The position numbers and the translations under genes are program-made. A model generated the notes under the pieces. That model was not told the origin of the DNA. It saw nothing but the letters and a program-made list of their open reading frames with translations, and made no database searches. A stretch of DNA of 11,539 nucleotides from Candidatus Woesearchaeota archaeon (GTDB lineage: Archaea > Nanobdellota > Nanobdellia > Woesearchaeales > J091), in NCBI GenBank assembly GCA_003695045.1, contig RFJB01000006.1, positions 1-11,539 on the forward strand, read 5' to 3'. Below are positions 5,350 to 11,539 of the stretch, in pieces (positions within the stretch are counted from its first letter, which is position 1; each line of letters opens with the position of its first letter).

Positions 5350-7503
5350 ATGAAAGAAGACAATAAGAAAGATCACAAAGAAACAGTCACTGTTACAGTA
5401 GCTGAAGCTATCCAGCCAGATGTGGGAAGAGGAATTGCAAGGGTTCCCACAAGCATTCTGGAGAAACTCAATCTTGAGGCAGGCGATACAATAGAAATTA
5501 TAGGCAAGAGAAAAGCAGTCGCGTCAGTAAGGCGCGCCAGGCCTGAAGATGAGGGAATGGACATAATAAGGATAGACGGCACTATAAGATTCAACGCCAG
5601 CACATCTGTCGGAGAGAATGTAGAGATAAAAAAGGCAGAATGCATGCCGGCAGAAAGCGTCACCCTCTCGCCGGTGGAAGCGGTCCAGTTCAGCGGCGAC
5701 CCCACCAATTATTTCCATCAGAACCTTCTTGACAAGCCGCTCATAAAAGGCCAGAAGGTCACGATTGATGTCATGGGAACCCACCTGCACTACGTTGTGA
5801 CAAAGGTTGTGCCAAACACCTGCGTAAAGGTTGTTCCAAGCACGAAACTAGTGGTCTCGGACAAAGTTGTCAAAGCAGAAGAACTCAGGATTCCCGAGAT
5901 AATCTACGAAGACATAGGGGGGCTCAAGAACGAGATAGACATGATAAGGGAGATGGTGGAAATACCCATGAAGCACCCTGAGGTGTTCCAACGCCTCGGA
6001 ATAAGTGCTCCGAAAGGAGTTCTTCTGACAGGACCTCCCGGAACCGGAAAGACGCTGCTTGCAAGGGCTGTCGCGTCAGAAACAGAGTCGCAGTTCTATG
6101 CCATTAACGGACCTGAGATTATGAGCAAATACTACGGAGAAAGCGAAAAGCACCTGAGAGACATATTCGAAGAGGCAGAGAAGAATGCGCCCTCCGTCAT
6201 CTTCATTGACGAAATAGACAGCATTGCGCCGAAGAGAGGGGAAGGGCGCGACCAGACCGAGAAGAGAGTTGTGGCTCAGCTCCTGACCCTCATGGACGGC
6301 CTGAAGAGCAGAGGGAATGTGGTCGTGATTGCGGCAACAAACAGGCCCGACGACATCGATGAAGCACTGAGAAGGCCCGGCAGATTTGACAGGGAGATAA
6401 AGATTATGCCTCCCAACAGGGAAGGAAGAAAGGAGATTCTTCAGATTCACACAAGAGGGATGCCGCTCGCAAAGGATGTGGATCTTGACAAGATTGCAGA
6501 GAAGACGGTTGGATTCACAGGAGCAGACATAGAAGTGCTCTGCAAGGAAGCGGCAATGAAAGCATTGAAGCCCTATGTGCCCAGCTTAAAGCAGTACAAC
6601 ATCAAAGTGCCCACGCCAGTCCTGGAGAAGATTGAAGTTACCATGAAGCACTTTGAAGAAGCGCTCCAGATGGTGGAGCCGTCTGCACTGCGGGAGGTAA
6701 TGATTACCAAGCCCAATGTGAGATGGTCCGACATCGGCGGCCTTGAAGAGGCAAAAAAGAAGCTTCGGGAAGCGATAGAGCTTCCGCTCCAGAAGCCGGA
6801 ACTCTTCAAGAAGGCAGGCATAAGACCGCCTAAAGGAGTCCTGTTATACGGACCCCCCGGAACCGGAAAGACGCTGCTTGCAAAGGCGGTTGCCACAGAA
6901 GCAAACGCCAATTTCATCTCGGTAAAGGGTCCCGAGCTTGTAAGCAAATGGGTTGGTGAAAGCGAGAAGAAAATAAGAGAGATTTTCAAGAGGGCAAGAT
7001 TGACAGCGCCTTCAGTGATATTTTTTGACGAGTTCGACAGCATAACAAAAGTCAGAGGAGCATCGCTCACAGACAGCACGGAAAGAATGGTAAACCAGTT
7101 GCTGACAGAACTTGACGGCATAGAAAGCCTCGAGAAGGTCACAGTGATTGCGGCAACAAACAGGCCGGACCTCATAGATCCTGCCCTGTTAAGGCCTGGC
7201 AGGATAGAACTCAAGATTGAGATTTCCCTGCCTGACGAAGAGTCGAGAAAGCAGATTTTTGAAGTGCATACGCGGGGAATGCCGCTTGCAAAGGATGTCC
7301 GGATTGAAGAGTTTGTAAAGAGAACAGAGGGCTGGACCGGCGCTGAGATTGAGAACCTGTGCAGAGAGGCGGGAATGAATGCAATAAGGGATGCGTCGTC
7401 CAGAAACACCGATGAAGTCGAGATAACGATGAAGCACTTTGAAGAGGCATTCAAGGAAGTTGAGAATAACAGGCAGCCGGTAAAGAGTGCGAAGTCAGGA
7501 TAA
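5350..7503 (+). CDS. cdc48: Cdc48/VAT-type double-ring AAA+ ATPase (unfoldase)
   Basis: A 717-residue archaeal Cdc48 (p97/VCP, VAT) homologue that unfolds proteins with ATP in the cytoplasm. The N-terminal substrate domain spans about 8-185. D1 has Walker A GPPGTGKT (228-235), Walker B FIDEID (285-290), and R342 and R345 in the RRPGRFDR motif; its pore loop reads KYYGESE. D2 has Walker A at 501-508, Walker B FFDEFD (558-563), and R615 and R618 in LRPGRIEL; its pore loop KWVGESEK is the usual D2 type. All catalytic residues are present in both rings. Small oddities: Phe in place of the usual Ile in the D2 DEID motif, and IE in place of LD after the D2 arginines. The C-terminus ends in VKSAKSG and lacks a hydrophobic-Tyr-X proteasome-docking tail. 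Confidence 0.97.
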   Translation: MKEDNKKDHKETVTVTVAEAIQPDVGRGIARVPTSILEKLNLEAGDTIEIIGKRKAVASVRRARPEDEGMDIIRIDGTIRFNASTSVGENVEIKKAECMPAESVTLSPVEAVQFSGDPTNYFHQNLLDKPLIKGQKVTIDVMGTHLHYVVTKVVPNTCVKVVPSTKLVVSDKVVKAEELRIPEIIYEDIGGLKNEIDMIREMVEIPMKHPEVFQRLGISAPKGVLLTGPPGTGKTLLARAVASETESQFYAINGPEIMSKYYGESEKHLRDIFEEAEKNAPSVIFIDEIDSIAPKRGEGRDQTEKRVVAQLLTLMDGLKSRGNVVVIAATNRPDDIDEALRRPGRFDREIKIMPPNREGRKEILQIHTRGMPLAKDVDLDKIAEKTVGFTGADIEVLCKEAAMKALKPYVPSLKQYNIKVPTPVLEKIEVTMKHFEEALQMVEPSALREVMITKPNVRWSDIGGLEEAKKKLREAIELPLQKPELFKKAGIRPPKGVLLYGPPGTGKTLLAKAVATEANANFISVKGPELVSKWVGESEKKIREIFKRARLTAPSVIFFDEFDSITKVRGASLTDSTERMVNQLLTELDGIESLEKVTVIAATNRPDLIDPALLRPGRIELKIEISLPDEESRKQIFEVHTRGMPLAKDVRIEEFVKRTEGWTGAEIENLCREAGMNAIRDASSRNTDEVEITMKHFEEAFKEVENNRQPVKSAKSG

Positions 7504-7524
7504 AACCTCCGAGTGTGATTAGAC

Positions 7525-7545
7525 AGGGGAGGGTTTCCCTCCCCT
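7525..7545 (+). terminator. GC-rich perfect hairpin between cdc48 and the CBS gene
   Basis: AGGGGAGGG-TTT-CCCTCCCCT forms a 9-bp perfect stem with a 3-nt loop, 21 nt after the cdc48 stop, followed by CATTTT. It resembles a bacterial intrinsic terminator with a weak T-tract. It could end or attenuate the cdc48 transcript, or protect its 3' end. Confidence 0.5.
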
Positions 7546-7589
7546 CATTTTCGCATATCCTGCTGAAGAATGAAGAGGGGTGATGAAGG

Positions 7590-8690
7590 ATGGTGCTCAC
7601 TCTGAAAGCGCAGGATGCAATGACAAAAAGATTCAAGGTGGTAAGTGCGGACACCACTCTTCATGACGCCATAAAACACCTTGAAGGAGAAACAGACGTC
7701 CTGTTTGTCAAAGACAGAAGCAGGTATGAAGGCGCAGTCACTGAGAGAAGAATCATAAGGAGCGGGCTTGACAGACAGGAGACCAAGGTTCTTAAGATAG
7801 CAGTTCCCACTCCAAAACTGGAGAAGGAAACGCCGCTTGTGGAATGCGCACGGCTGATGATAGAGAATGACATTCTTGAACTGCCGGTGTTTCAAAATGA
7901 CGAGATAGTGGGTGTGGTTACCGCAGAGAAAGTGCTGGAAGCCGCGTCCGGAAAGCTGTTCGGGAATGAAAAGGTAAAGAACATGATGTCTGAAGACGTT
8001 ATCGTCTGCTCCCCGGAGGACAGCATTTTCAAGGTGTTGAATCTGTTCAGAGAACACCACATATCAAGGGTTCCTGTTGTGAGAGGTGGAAAACTGGAAG
8101 GCATAGTTTCGATGCATGACATTGTGCAAAAAGCGATTCAGTTTGATGAGCACCCGGACGTGCTCGCTTACATAGACGACAAGAAGCCATTGTACCAGTT
8201 GCCAATTGAGAACATCATGAGCATTGTTGTGGAAACAGTAAAGCCCGACTCAAATGTGAGAGAAGCCATAAGAAAGCTGATTTCAGCGGATATCGGAGCA
8301 GTGGTGGTGGTAAACGACGATGACGAACCTGTCGGAATGCTCACCAAGAGGGATCTTCTTGAGCGGCTGGTTATGCTTCAGGAAAGGCAGAAAGCCATCA
8401 GGGTGCAGATATCGTCAAGCATTCAGGACATTGACAGAAACGAACTTCAAAGAGAACTGGAGCAGTTCATTGATAAGCGCCAGAAGATGCTGGGCGAAGG
8501 TCAGGTCTATGCATACTTTGTAAGAGCAGCTTATAGACCGCCGGAAAAGGTCAGAACCCAGTGCAGGGTTCGCCTGATAACCAGCAGGGCAAAAGTTCAC
8601 GTGAAAGCAGAGGCGCCCAGCGAGATGCAGGCATTGAAGGAGTGCCTCCACAGAATCAAAGCACGATTGGAAGAAAAGAGAGGTTCATAA
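7590..8690 (+). CDS. Four-CBS-domain protein with C-terminal HPF/RaiA-like domain
   Basis: A 366-residue protein with four CBS domains in two Bateman pairs: about 8-58, 66-118, 129-184 and 207-262. CBS3 (NMMSEDVIVCSPEDSIFKVL) and CBS4 (NIMSIVVETVKPDSNVREAI) are textbook cases; CBS1 and CBS2 are more divergent. CBS pairs usually bind adenosine compounds such as AMP, ATP or SAM. Residues 268-366 are not CBS: the predicted order is strand (269-275), long helix (279-301), three strands (306-315, 322-331, 334-340) and a helix (343-361). This beta-alpha-beta-beta-beta-alpha order is that of the ribosome hibernation factor HPF/RaiA. That assignment is inference from pattern. ATG 7590 follows AGGGGTGATG by about 5 nt. 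The gene is 86 nt below cdc48 and could be partly co-transcribed. Confidence 0.9.
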   Translation: MVLTLKAQDAMTKRFKVVSADTTLHDAIKHLEGETDVLFVKDRSRYEGAVTERRIIRSGLDRQETKVLKIAVPTPKLEKETPLVECARLMIENDILELPVFQNDEIVGVVTAEKVLEAASGKLFGNEKVKNMMSEDVIVCSPEDSIFKVLNLFREHHISRVPVVRGGKLEGIVSMHDIVQKAIQFDEHPDVLAYIDDKKPLYQLPIENIMSIVVETVKPDSNVREAIRKLISADIGAVVVVNDDDEPVGMLTKRDLLERLVMLQERQKAIRVQISSSIQDIDRNELQRELEQFIDKRQKMLGEGQVYAYFVRAAYRPPEKVRTQCRVRLITSRAKVHVKAEAPSEMQALKECLHRIKARLEEKRGS

Positions 8691-8691
8691 A

Positions 8692-8701
8692 ATTTAAAAA
8701 G
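8692..8701 (+). promoter_or_regulatory. Putative TATA box for the SIS-domain gene
   Basis: ATTTAAAAAG just after the CBS gene stop would place a start near 8722, leaving a short leader that contains the GGAGGGG ribosome-binding site (8736-8742). A second AT-rich stretch, CTTTAAATTG (8719-8728), is too close to the start codon to leave that site in the transcript. Confidence 0.4.
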
Positions 8702-8748
8702 GGTCCCCTGTTCTTTATCTTTAAATTGATTTTCTGGAGGGGATTGTT

Positions 8749-9636
8749 GTGGATTATGAAATTGTTGATTTGGACGAGTGTGTTGTTTCGGCTTTGAAGA
8801 TGTTCTCAAAAACAGAGCTTCCGAGATTGGAACTGGACTTCAGAAAGCCGCTCGTTGTTGGAAGCGGAAATGCGGCTGTGACCGGAAGGATAATCTTTGA
8901 AGACAGGGAAGCAGTATTTGCAGATGAAAGCACGTATCAAACCAAGATAGAGGCAGTGCCCGACATTGACGGGGCTCTGATAATTTCTGCTTCAGGAGGA
9001 AAGCATGCTCCGGTAATAGCAGAACATCTCAAAGAAAAAGGAAAAAAGGTTGTTCTGCTTACCTGCAATCCTGATGCTCCGGCAAAAAAGTTCGCGGATG
9101 ATGTTCATGTTTCTCCAAAACAGACCGAGCCGTACACTTACAACACATCAACCTACATGGGAATGATACTCGCCAAAACAAAAGAGGATGCAGGGGGCAT
9201 TCTTCAGTTCATAGAGGAGAAGGTCAAGCCCCTCATTCCCGATAATCTGAAAGATTACTCTGCGTTTTACTTCATAGTTCCTGAAGAGTTGGATGCTGTG
9301 AGAGAACTCTTCCTGACAAAGTTTGATGAGCTTTTCGGTCCCATGATAAACGGAAGGGTTTTCACATTTGAGCAGACAAAACATGCGAAGACCGTTGTGC
9401 CTTCTGACAGGGAGCTGTTTGTCAGTTTTGGCGTGGAGAACAATGTGTTTGGAACAAAGAGGTTGAACATTCCCCTGCCGGACAATGCAGGACCTGCAGC
9501 CCTCATGGCGGTGGGATACTATTTCATAGGGCACATCCAGAAGCAAAATCCGCCTTACTTCAAGCAGAACATAGAGAGGTACTGCGAGTTTGCCAGCAGG
9601 GAATTCGGACAGAAGATAACCCCTATTGTAGAATAA
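8749..9636 (+). CDS. SIS-domain sugar-phosphate isomerase, phosphoglucose/phosphomannose isomerase-like
   Basis: A 295-residue two-lobe SIS protein. The first lobe has a Gly-rich strand-turn-helix, VVGSGNAAVTGR (36-47), and the sugar-phosphate-binding loop IISASGGKHAPV (78-89), followed by KKVVLLTCNPDAP, a typical SIS core. A motif TEPYTYNTSTYMG (126-138) follows. The second lobe has FTFEQTKHAKT (205-215), where E208 and H212 are candidates for the catalytic pair, and SFGVENNVFG (226-235). Length and layout match archaeal bifunctional PGI/PMI enzymes (about 300 residues), which interconvert fructose-6-phosphate with glucose- or mannose-6-phosphate, but the motifs are divergent and the substrate is uncertain. 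GTG 8749 is the start, 6 nt after GGAGGGG. It converges on the PRC-barrel genes. Confidence 0.75.
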   Translation: MDYEIVDLDECVVSALKMFSKTELPRLELDFRKPLVVGSGNAAVTGRIIFEDREAVFADESTYQTKIEAVPDIDGALIISASGGKHAPVIAEHLKEKGKKVVLLTCNPDAPAKKFADDVHVSPKQTEPYTYNTSTYMGMILAKTKEDAGGILQFIEEKVKPLIPDNLKDYSAFYFIVPEELDAVRELFLTKFDELFGPMINGRVFTFEQTKHAKTVVPSDRELFVSFGVENNVFGTKRLNIPLPDNAGPAALMAVGYYFIGHIQKQNPPYFKQNIERYCEFASREFGQKITPIVE

Positions 9637-9651
9637 GCTTGTAGAATAAGC
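9626..9651 (+). repeat. 13-nt tandem duplication across the stop codon of the SIS gene
   Basis: TTGTAGAATAAGC occurs at 9626-9638 and 9639-9651, and TTGTAGAA appears a third time at about 9654. The real stop TAA (9634-9636) lies in the first copy. Confidence 0.8.
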
Positions 9652-9660
9652 GGGTTGTAG

Positions 9661-9681
9661 AAAAAATCACAATGCGTTTTT
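9661..9681. terminator. Convergent T-tracts between the SIS and PRC-barrel genes
   Basis: On the minus strand a run of six T (9661-9666) follows the stop of the PRC-barrel gene directly. On the plus strand a run of five T (9677-9681), then more T-rich sequence, lies about 40 nt after the SIS stop, inside the 3' end of the PRC gene. Together they could end both converging transcripts. Confidence 0.5.
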
Positions 9682-10095
9682 CTTTATTATTACTCTCTGG
9701 CCCAGCTCTGCAATCTTGGTCACGGGGACGACCAGTTCGTCCTTCTTGAACAAACCCTTTGAGACCTCAACCACTATGGACTTTGGGAGATTGTTTTCGG
9801 TAATGACTTCCTTCACTCTGCCTACCAGCCGGCCTTCTTCTGTGAAAACCTCCAGTCCCTTGAATGTTTCTTTGGGAATCTGGGAGAGAAACACGGCATC
9901 CACGCCGAACTTTCTGATGAATTCCCTCCCTATGAAAAGGTACGGCTTAGCAAGGCCCTGGTCTATGGTAATTCCCAGAATCTCTTTTTTGTCCCGGTCA
10001 ATGTGAAGCTTAACGACCGTTCCGAGAACGGCCCCGTCAGGCGCTACTGCCTGCCTTCCGAGAATATCGTCGGATGTCGTTTCGTTTGCTGGCAT
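9667..10095 (-). CDS. Double PRC-barrel protein (second of a pair)
   Basis: A 142-residue soluble protein made of two PRC-barrel repeats: about 10-72 (DILGRQAVAPDGAVLGTVVK start) and about 78-138 (GLEVFTEEGRLVGRVKEVI start, ending VVPVTKIAELGQRVIIKK). Each shows the family pattern of a strand, a D-G-x-x-x-G turn and a V-P-x-x-x-I end. Its ATG is 8 nt below the stop of the neighbouring PRC-barrel gene with no strong ribosome-binding site, so translation is probably coupled. Known: PRC barrels bind proteins; in haloarchaea, PRC-barrel proteins named CdpB1 and CdpB2 take part in cell division with SepF. Whether this protein has that role is inference; other archaeal PRC proteins have no known role. 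Confidence 0.85.
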   Translation of the reverse strand: MPANETTSDDILGRQAVAPDGAVLGTVVKLHIDRDKKEILGITIDQGLAKPYLFIGREFIRKFGVDAVFLSQIPKETFKGLEVFTEEGRLVGRVKEVITENNLPKSIVVEVSKGLFKKDELVVPVTKIAELGQRVIIKKNAL

Positions 10096-10103
10096 AAGAA
10101 TCC

Positions 10104-10565
10104 CTACAGTTCATATGAAGTGTTGAGAATGATGTTCTTGCCCGCTGTTTTTACATGGGATTTGGGAATCGCAATGGGCTTGCGAAAGATTCCCTTCTTG
10201 ACGAGGATTGATTCGTAGTCGTTGCCTGTGTGTCTTCTTACCACATCCTTTACCTTGCCTATCTGCCTTCCGTCTGCATCAAAAACAATCTTGCCACGCA
10301 GGAGAGTGACAGGTTCTATTGAGAGCATTACCGCATCGTCAGCAACAGAATGCACAAACTTGCTGTCGATAAAAAGGTTCTTTCCAATTAAAAGTCCTAC
10401 AAAGACATGCCCGTGAAAAACAATGTCGCGCACTATGCCAACTTTTTCTCCTGATTTGGAAAGCACAACCTTTCTCAGATAATCCGTGGCTCTTAATGAG
10501 GAGCCGAGAGTATTGATTCTGTCAGAAATGAATTCAGGATAGTTCTTCTTGCTCTGGCGCGACAT
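10104..10565 (-). CDS. Double PRC-barrel protein (first of a pair)
   Basis: A 153-residue protein with a short polar N-terminal tail (1-22) and two PRC-barrel repeats, about 25-84 and 86-148. The first has RKVVLSKSGEKVGIVRDIVF (31-50). The second has GKIVFDADGRQIGKVKDVV (91-109) and ends IAIPKSHVKTAGKNIILN. It resembles its neighbour in architecture but the two are clearly diverged, suggesting an old duplication or a conserved heteromeric pair. ATG 10565 is the only good start; the AT-rich box at 10591-10600 puts the transcription start about 5 nt before it, so the message may be nearly leaderless. No membrane segment is present; any membrane link would have to come through a partner. Confidence 0.85.
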   Translation of the reverse strand: MSRQSKKNYPEFISDRINTLGSSLRATDYLRKVVLSKSGEKVGIVRDIVFHGHVFVGLLIGKNLFIDSKFVHSVADDAVMLSIEPVTLLRGKIVFDADGRQIGKVKDVVRRHTGNDYESILVKKGIFRKPIAIPKSHVKTAGKNIILNTSYEL

Positions 10566-10580
10566 TCTTTCTCAATCATG

Positions 10581-10600
10581 AAAAAAAGAGTTTTTAAATC
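10581..10600 (-). promoter_or_regulatory. Putative promoter of the PRC-barrel pair, overlapping a terminator of the membrane-protein gene
   Basis: On the minus strand GATTTAAAAA (10591-10600) is a TATA-like box with an expected start near 10570. A run of seven T (10581-10587) on the same strand lies 46-52 nt after the stop of the upstream membrane-protein gene and could end its transcript. Both signals share the same 67-nt gap. Confidence 0.45.
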
Positions 10601-10632
10601 TTTGGGAAAGCGTTTGACTTTTGCTGAGCCGT

Positions 10633-11268
10633 TTAGAAGAGAGAGGAGTAGGAAAGGAGTATCAGAGAGTACTTTATCGCCTGTCCCAGAAGGAAGAACA
10701 GGTAGAACCTGGCGAGGTTGTATCTGAACACCCCCAGGATTGTTGTAAGCGCCTGGGATGGCAGCGGAAGAACGTTGAAGACAAAGACGGCAAGCGCGCC
10801 GTGCCTGTTTATGTAACCTTTTATTCTGTAAAACTTTCTCGGGGTTATTATCTTCTTGGAGAGTCCTGCCAGTTTAAGCCCGACGAAGTAATTCAGAGTG
10901 TATGAGAGCACGAAGCCGGAGATGTAAACGAAGAACAGGAGATAGGGGTTCAGGTCTGCTTTCAGGAACATGATGAACACCGCCTCTGTGGGAACAGTTA
11001 TGAAAAAGAGTCCGCCAAAGAGCGAGGCAAAAAAAGCTCCTAAAAGAGTTCTTCCGGATATCTCGGCGATTACTTTTGAGGCCGCACTGTTGAGGAGAGA
11101 AACAAAGGGCAAGGATGAAGCATCAGCAAAAAGAAAGAAGTATAGGGTGAGGAGTAGCAGGAATAGAGCGGTAACAGAGGAAAGAAGAAGGGTCTGCCTC
11201 TTCTTTCTTGCGCCGTACTCAAAAGTTTCGTGGGGCAGAAATGCTGTCCTGCTTTGCAGTATTTGCAT
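10633..11268 (-). CDS. DedA/VTT-superfamily membrane protein, YqaA-like
   Basis: A 211-residue integral membrane protein with hydrophobic segments at about 26-48, 74-101, 109-131, 155-180 and 186-207. The core has TVPTEAVFIMF (91-101), LSYTLNYFVGLKLAG (121-135), and an RHG...NVLPLPSQAL...GVFRYNLARF region (155-188) that matches the VTT/SNARE-associated (DedA) fold. Known: members include lipid scramblases and transporters needed for membrane homeostasis. The arginines of the bacterial DedA FxGRFxPxxR motif are not found here (the segment reads NVLPLPSQ), which fits the YqaA branch better than DedA proper. The start is ATG 11268; a TATA box about 25 nt upstream suggests a leaderless message. 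Substrate unknown. Confidence 0.8.
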   Translation of the reverse strand: MQILQSRTAFLPHETFEYGARKKRQTLLLSSVTALFLLLLTLYFFLFADASSLPFVSLLNSAASKVIAEISGRTLLGAFFASLFGGLFFITVPTEAVFIMFLKADLNPYLLFFVYISGFVLSYTLNYFVGLKLAGLSKKIITPRKFYRIKGYINRHGALAVFVFNVLPLPSQALTTILGVFRYNLARFYLFFLLGQAIKYSLILLSYSSLF

Positions 11269-11287
11269 GGGTAAAACATTTCAGGGC

Positions 11288-11298
11288 TTATTAAAATA
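11288..11298 (-). promoter_or_regulatory. Putative TATA box of the DedA-like gene
   Basis: On the minus strand TATTTTAATAA sits about 25 nt before ATG 11268, so transcription would begin at or next to the start codon. There is no ribosome-binding site, in keeping with a leaderless message. Confidence 0.5.
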
Positions 11299-11306
11299 GT
11301 TTCTGT

Positions 11307-11328
11307 AAAAAAACGGAAAGAAACAAAA
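11307..11328 (-). terminator. T-rich terminator of the tRNA-Glu transcription unit
   Basis: On the minus strand the sequence is T-rich and ends in seven T (11313 to 11307). It is the first strong T-tract below the tRNA, and it lies after both 62-bp repeats, so the primary transcript may carry them as a trailer of about 130-150 nt. Confidence 0.5.
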
Positions 11329-11452
11329 GAATGCCCCATTCGGGACAAAATCAAGCAGAGCTTGATAAGCCCCTCACAAACGCATTCTGCGAATGCCCCA
11401 TTCGGGACAAAATCAAGCAGAGCTTGATAAGCCCCTCACAAACGCATTCTGC
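11329..11452 (-). repeat. Perfect 62-bp tandem direct repeat (two copies) abutting tRNA-Glu
   Basis: Copies at 11329-11390 and 11391-11452 are identical. The first 17 bases of each (GAATGCCCCATTCGGGA) match the start of a third, partial copy at 11453-11469 with one change (A to G); there the sequence runs into the tRNA-Glu 3' end. So each unit begins with a near-copy of the acceptor and T-arm end of the tRNA. Each unit also holds the hairpin ATCAAGC-AGA-GCTTGAT, and each junction forms GCATTC-TGC-GAATGC. Such partial tRNA ends in tandem resemble attachment-site scars left by integrating elements, or a local tandem duplication. Confidence 0.95.
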
Positions 11453-11455
11453 GAA

Positions 11456-11530
11456 TGCCCCGTTCGGGATTTGAACCCGAGTCATCGCCTCGAGAGGGCG
11501 ATATGATTGGCCGGACTACACCAACGGGGC
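11456..11530 (-). tRNA. tRNA-Glu (anticodon CTC)
   Basis: A complete 75-nt tRNA on the minus strand. The acceptor stem GCCCCGT pairs with ACGGGGC, followed by discriminator A at 11456. The D-arm region GTGTAGTCCGGCCAATCAT is typical of archaeal tRNA-Glu and tRNA-Asp. The anticodon stem TCGCC/GGCGA closes the loop CTCTCGA, so positions 34-36 are CTC (11494-11492), reading GAG. The T-arm is CTCGG-GTTCAAAT-CCCGA. CCA is not encoded and there is no intron. Its promoter lies outside the window. Confidence 0.96.
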
Positions 11531-11539
11531 GTAAGGGCA

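Noticed and set aside
5226..5366. 46-codon basic open frame overlapping the cdc48 start
   Set aside because: No ribosome-binding site; the basic composition comes from the A-rich leader; overlap with the strong cdc48 start makes it unlikely.
6573..7454. 293-codon minus-strand open frame opposite cdc48
   Set aside because: It lies antisense to the well-supported Cdc48 D2 ring and its Ser/Phe/Leu-rich translation is typical of an antisense shadow.
7579..7585. GTGATGA as a C box
   Set aside because: It is the ribosome-binding site of the CBS gene; no flanking C/D structure is visible.
7545..8060. 171-codon minus-strand open frame opposite the CBS gene
   Set aside because: Antisense shadow of clear CBS domains, with no family features.
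11329..11452. The 62-bp tandem repeats as a CRISPR array
   Set aside because: The whole unit is repeated without variable spacers and only two copies exist.

Overview
The window is almost certainly archaeal. Evidence: a two-ring Cdc48/VAT-type AAA+ ATPase, small PRC-barrel proteins, strong GGAGGTGAT-type ribosome-binding sites, AT-rich TATA-like boxes about 25 nt before likely start sites, T-tract terminators, and a tRNA-Glu gene without encoded CCA. The lineage cannot be fixed from the sequence alone; a DPANN or euryarchaeal genome would both fit.

Layout. (1) Positions 1-4038, minus strand: a compact operon read from 4038 down: MoxR-family AAA+ ATPase, DUF58 protein, BatA-like membrane VWA protein, and a secreted or anchored protein with a Gln/Asn-rich segment that runs off the left edge. 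This is an archaeal version of the MoxR/Bat aerotolerance-type cluster. (2) Positions 4039-4587: a 549-nt divergent intergenic region with a promoter for each side, an iterated TGCTGA motif just below the moxR promoter, and a palindrome in the hsp20 leader. (3) Positions 4588-9636, plus strand: Hsp20 chaperone, Cdc48 unfoldase, a four-CBS protein whose C-terminal domain looks like a ribosome hibernation factor (HPF/RaiA) fold, and a SIS-domain sugar-phosphate isomerase. Each has its own leader, so these are probably separate or loosely linked units rather than one tight operon. (4) Positions 9667-11530, minus strand: two adjacent double PRC-barrel proteins, a DedA/VTT-type membrane protein, and tRNA-Glu(CTC).

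Themes. The middle block is about proteostasis and stress (holdase, unfoldase, possible adenylate-sensing ribosome silencing). The left block couples a MoxR ATPase to VWA-domain proteins at the membrane. The right block holds membrane or cell-surface proteins.

Most worth a second look: the 62-bp perfect tandem repeat directly behind the tRNA-Glu gene, each copy opening with a near-copy of the tRNA 3' end; the CBS-HPF-like fusion; the MoxR/DUF58/VWA/Q-N-rich operon and its repeated leader motif; and the PRC-barrel pair. No CRISPR array, insertion sequence or rRNA gene is visible.
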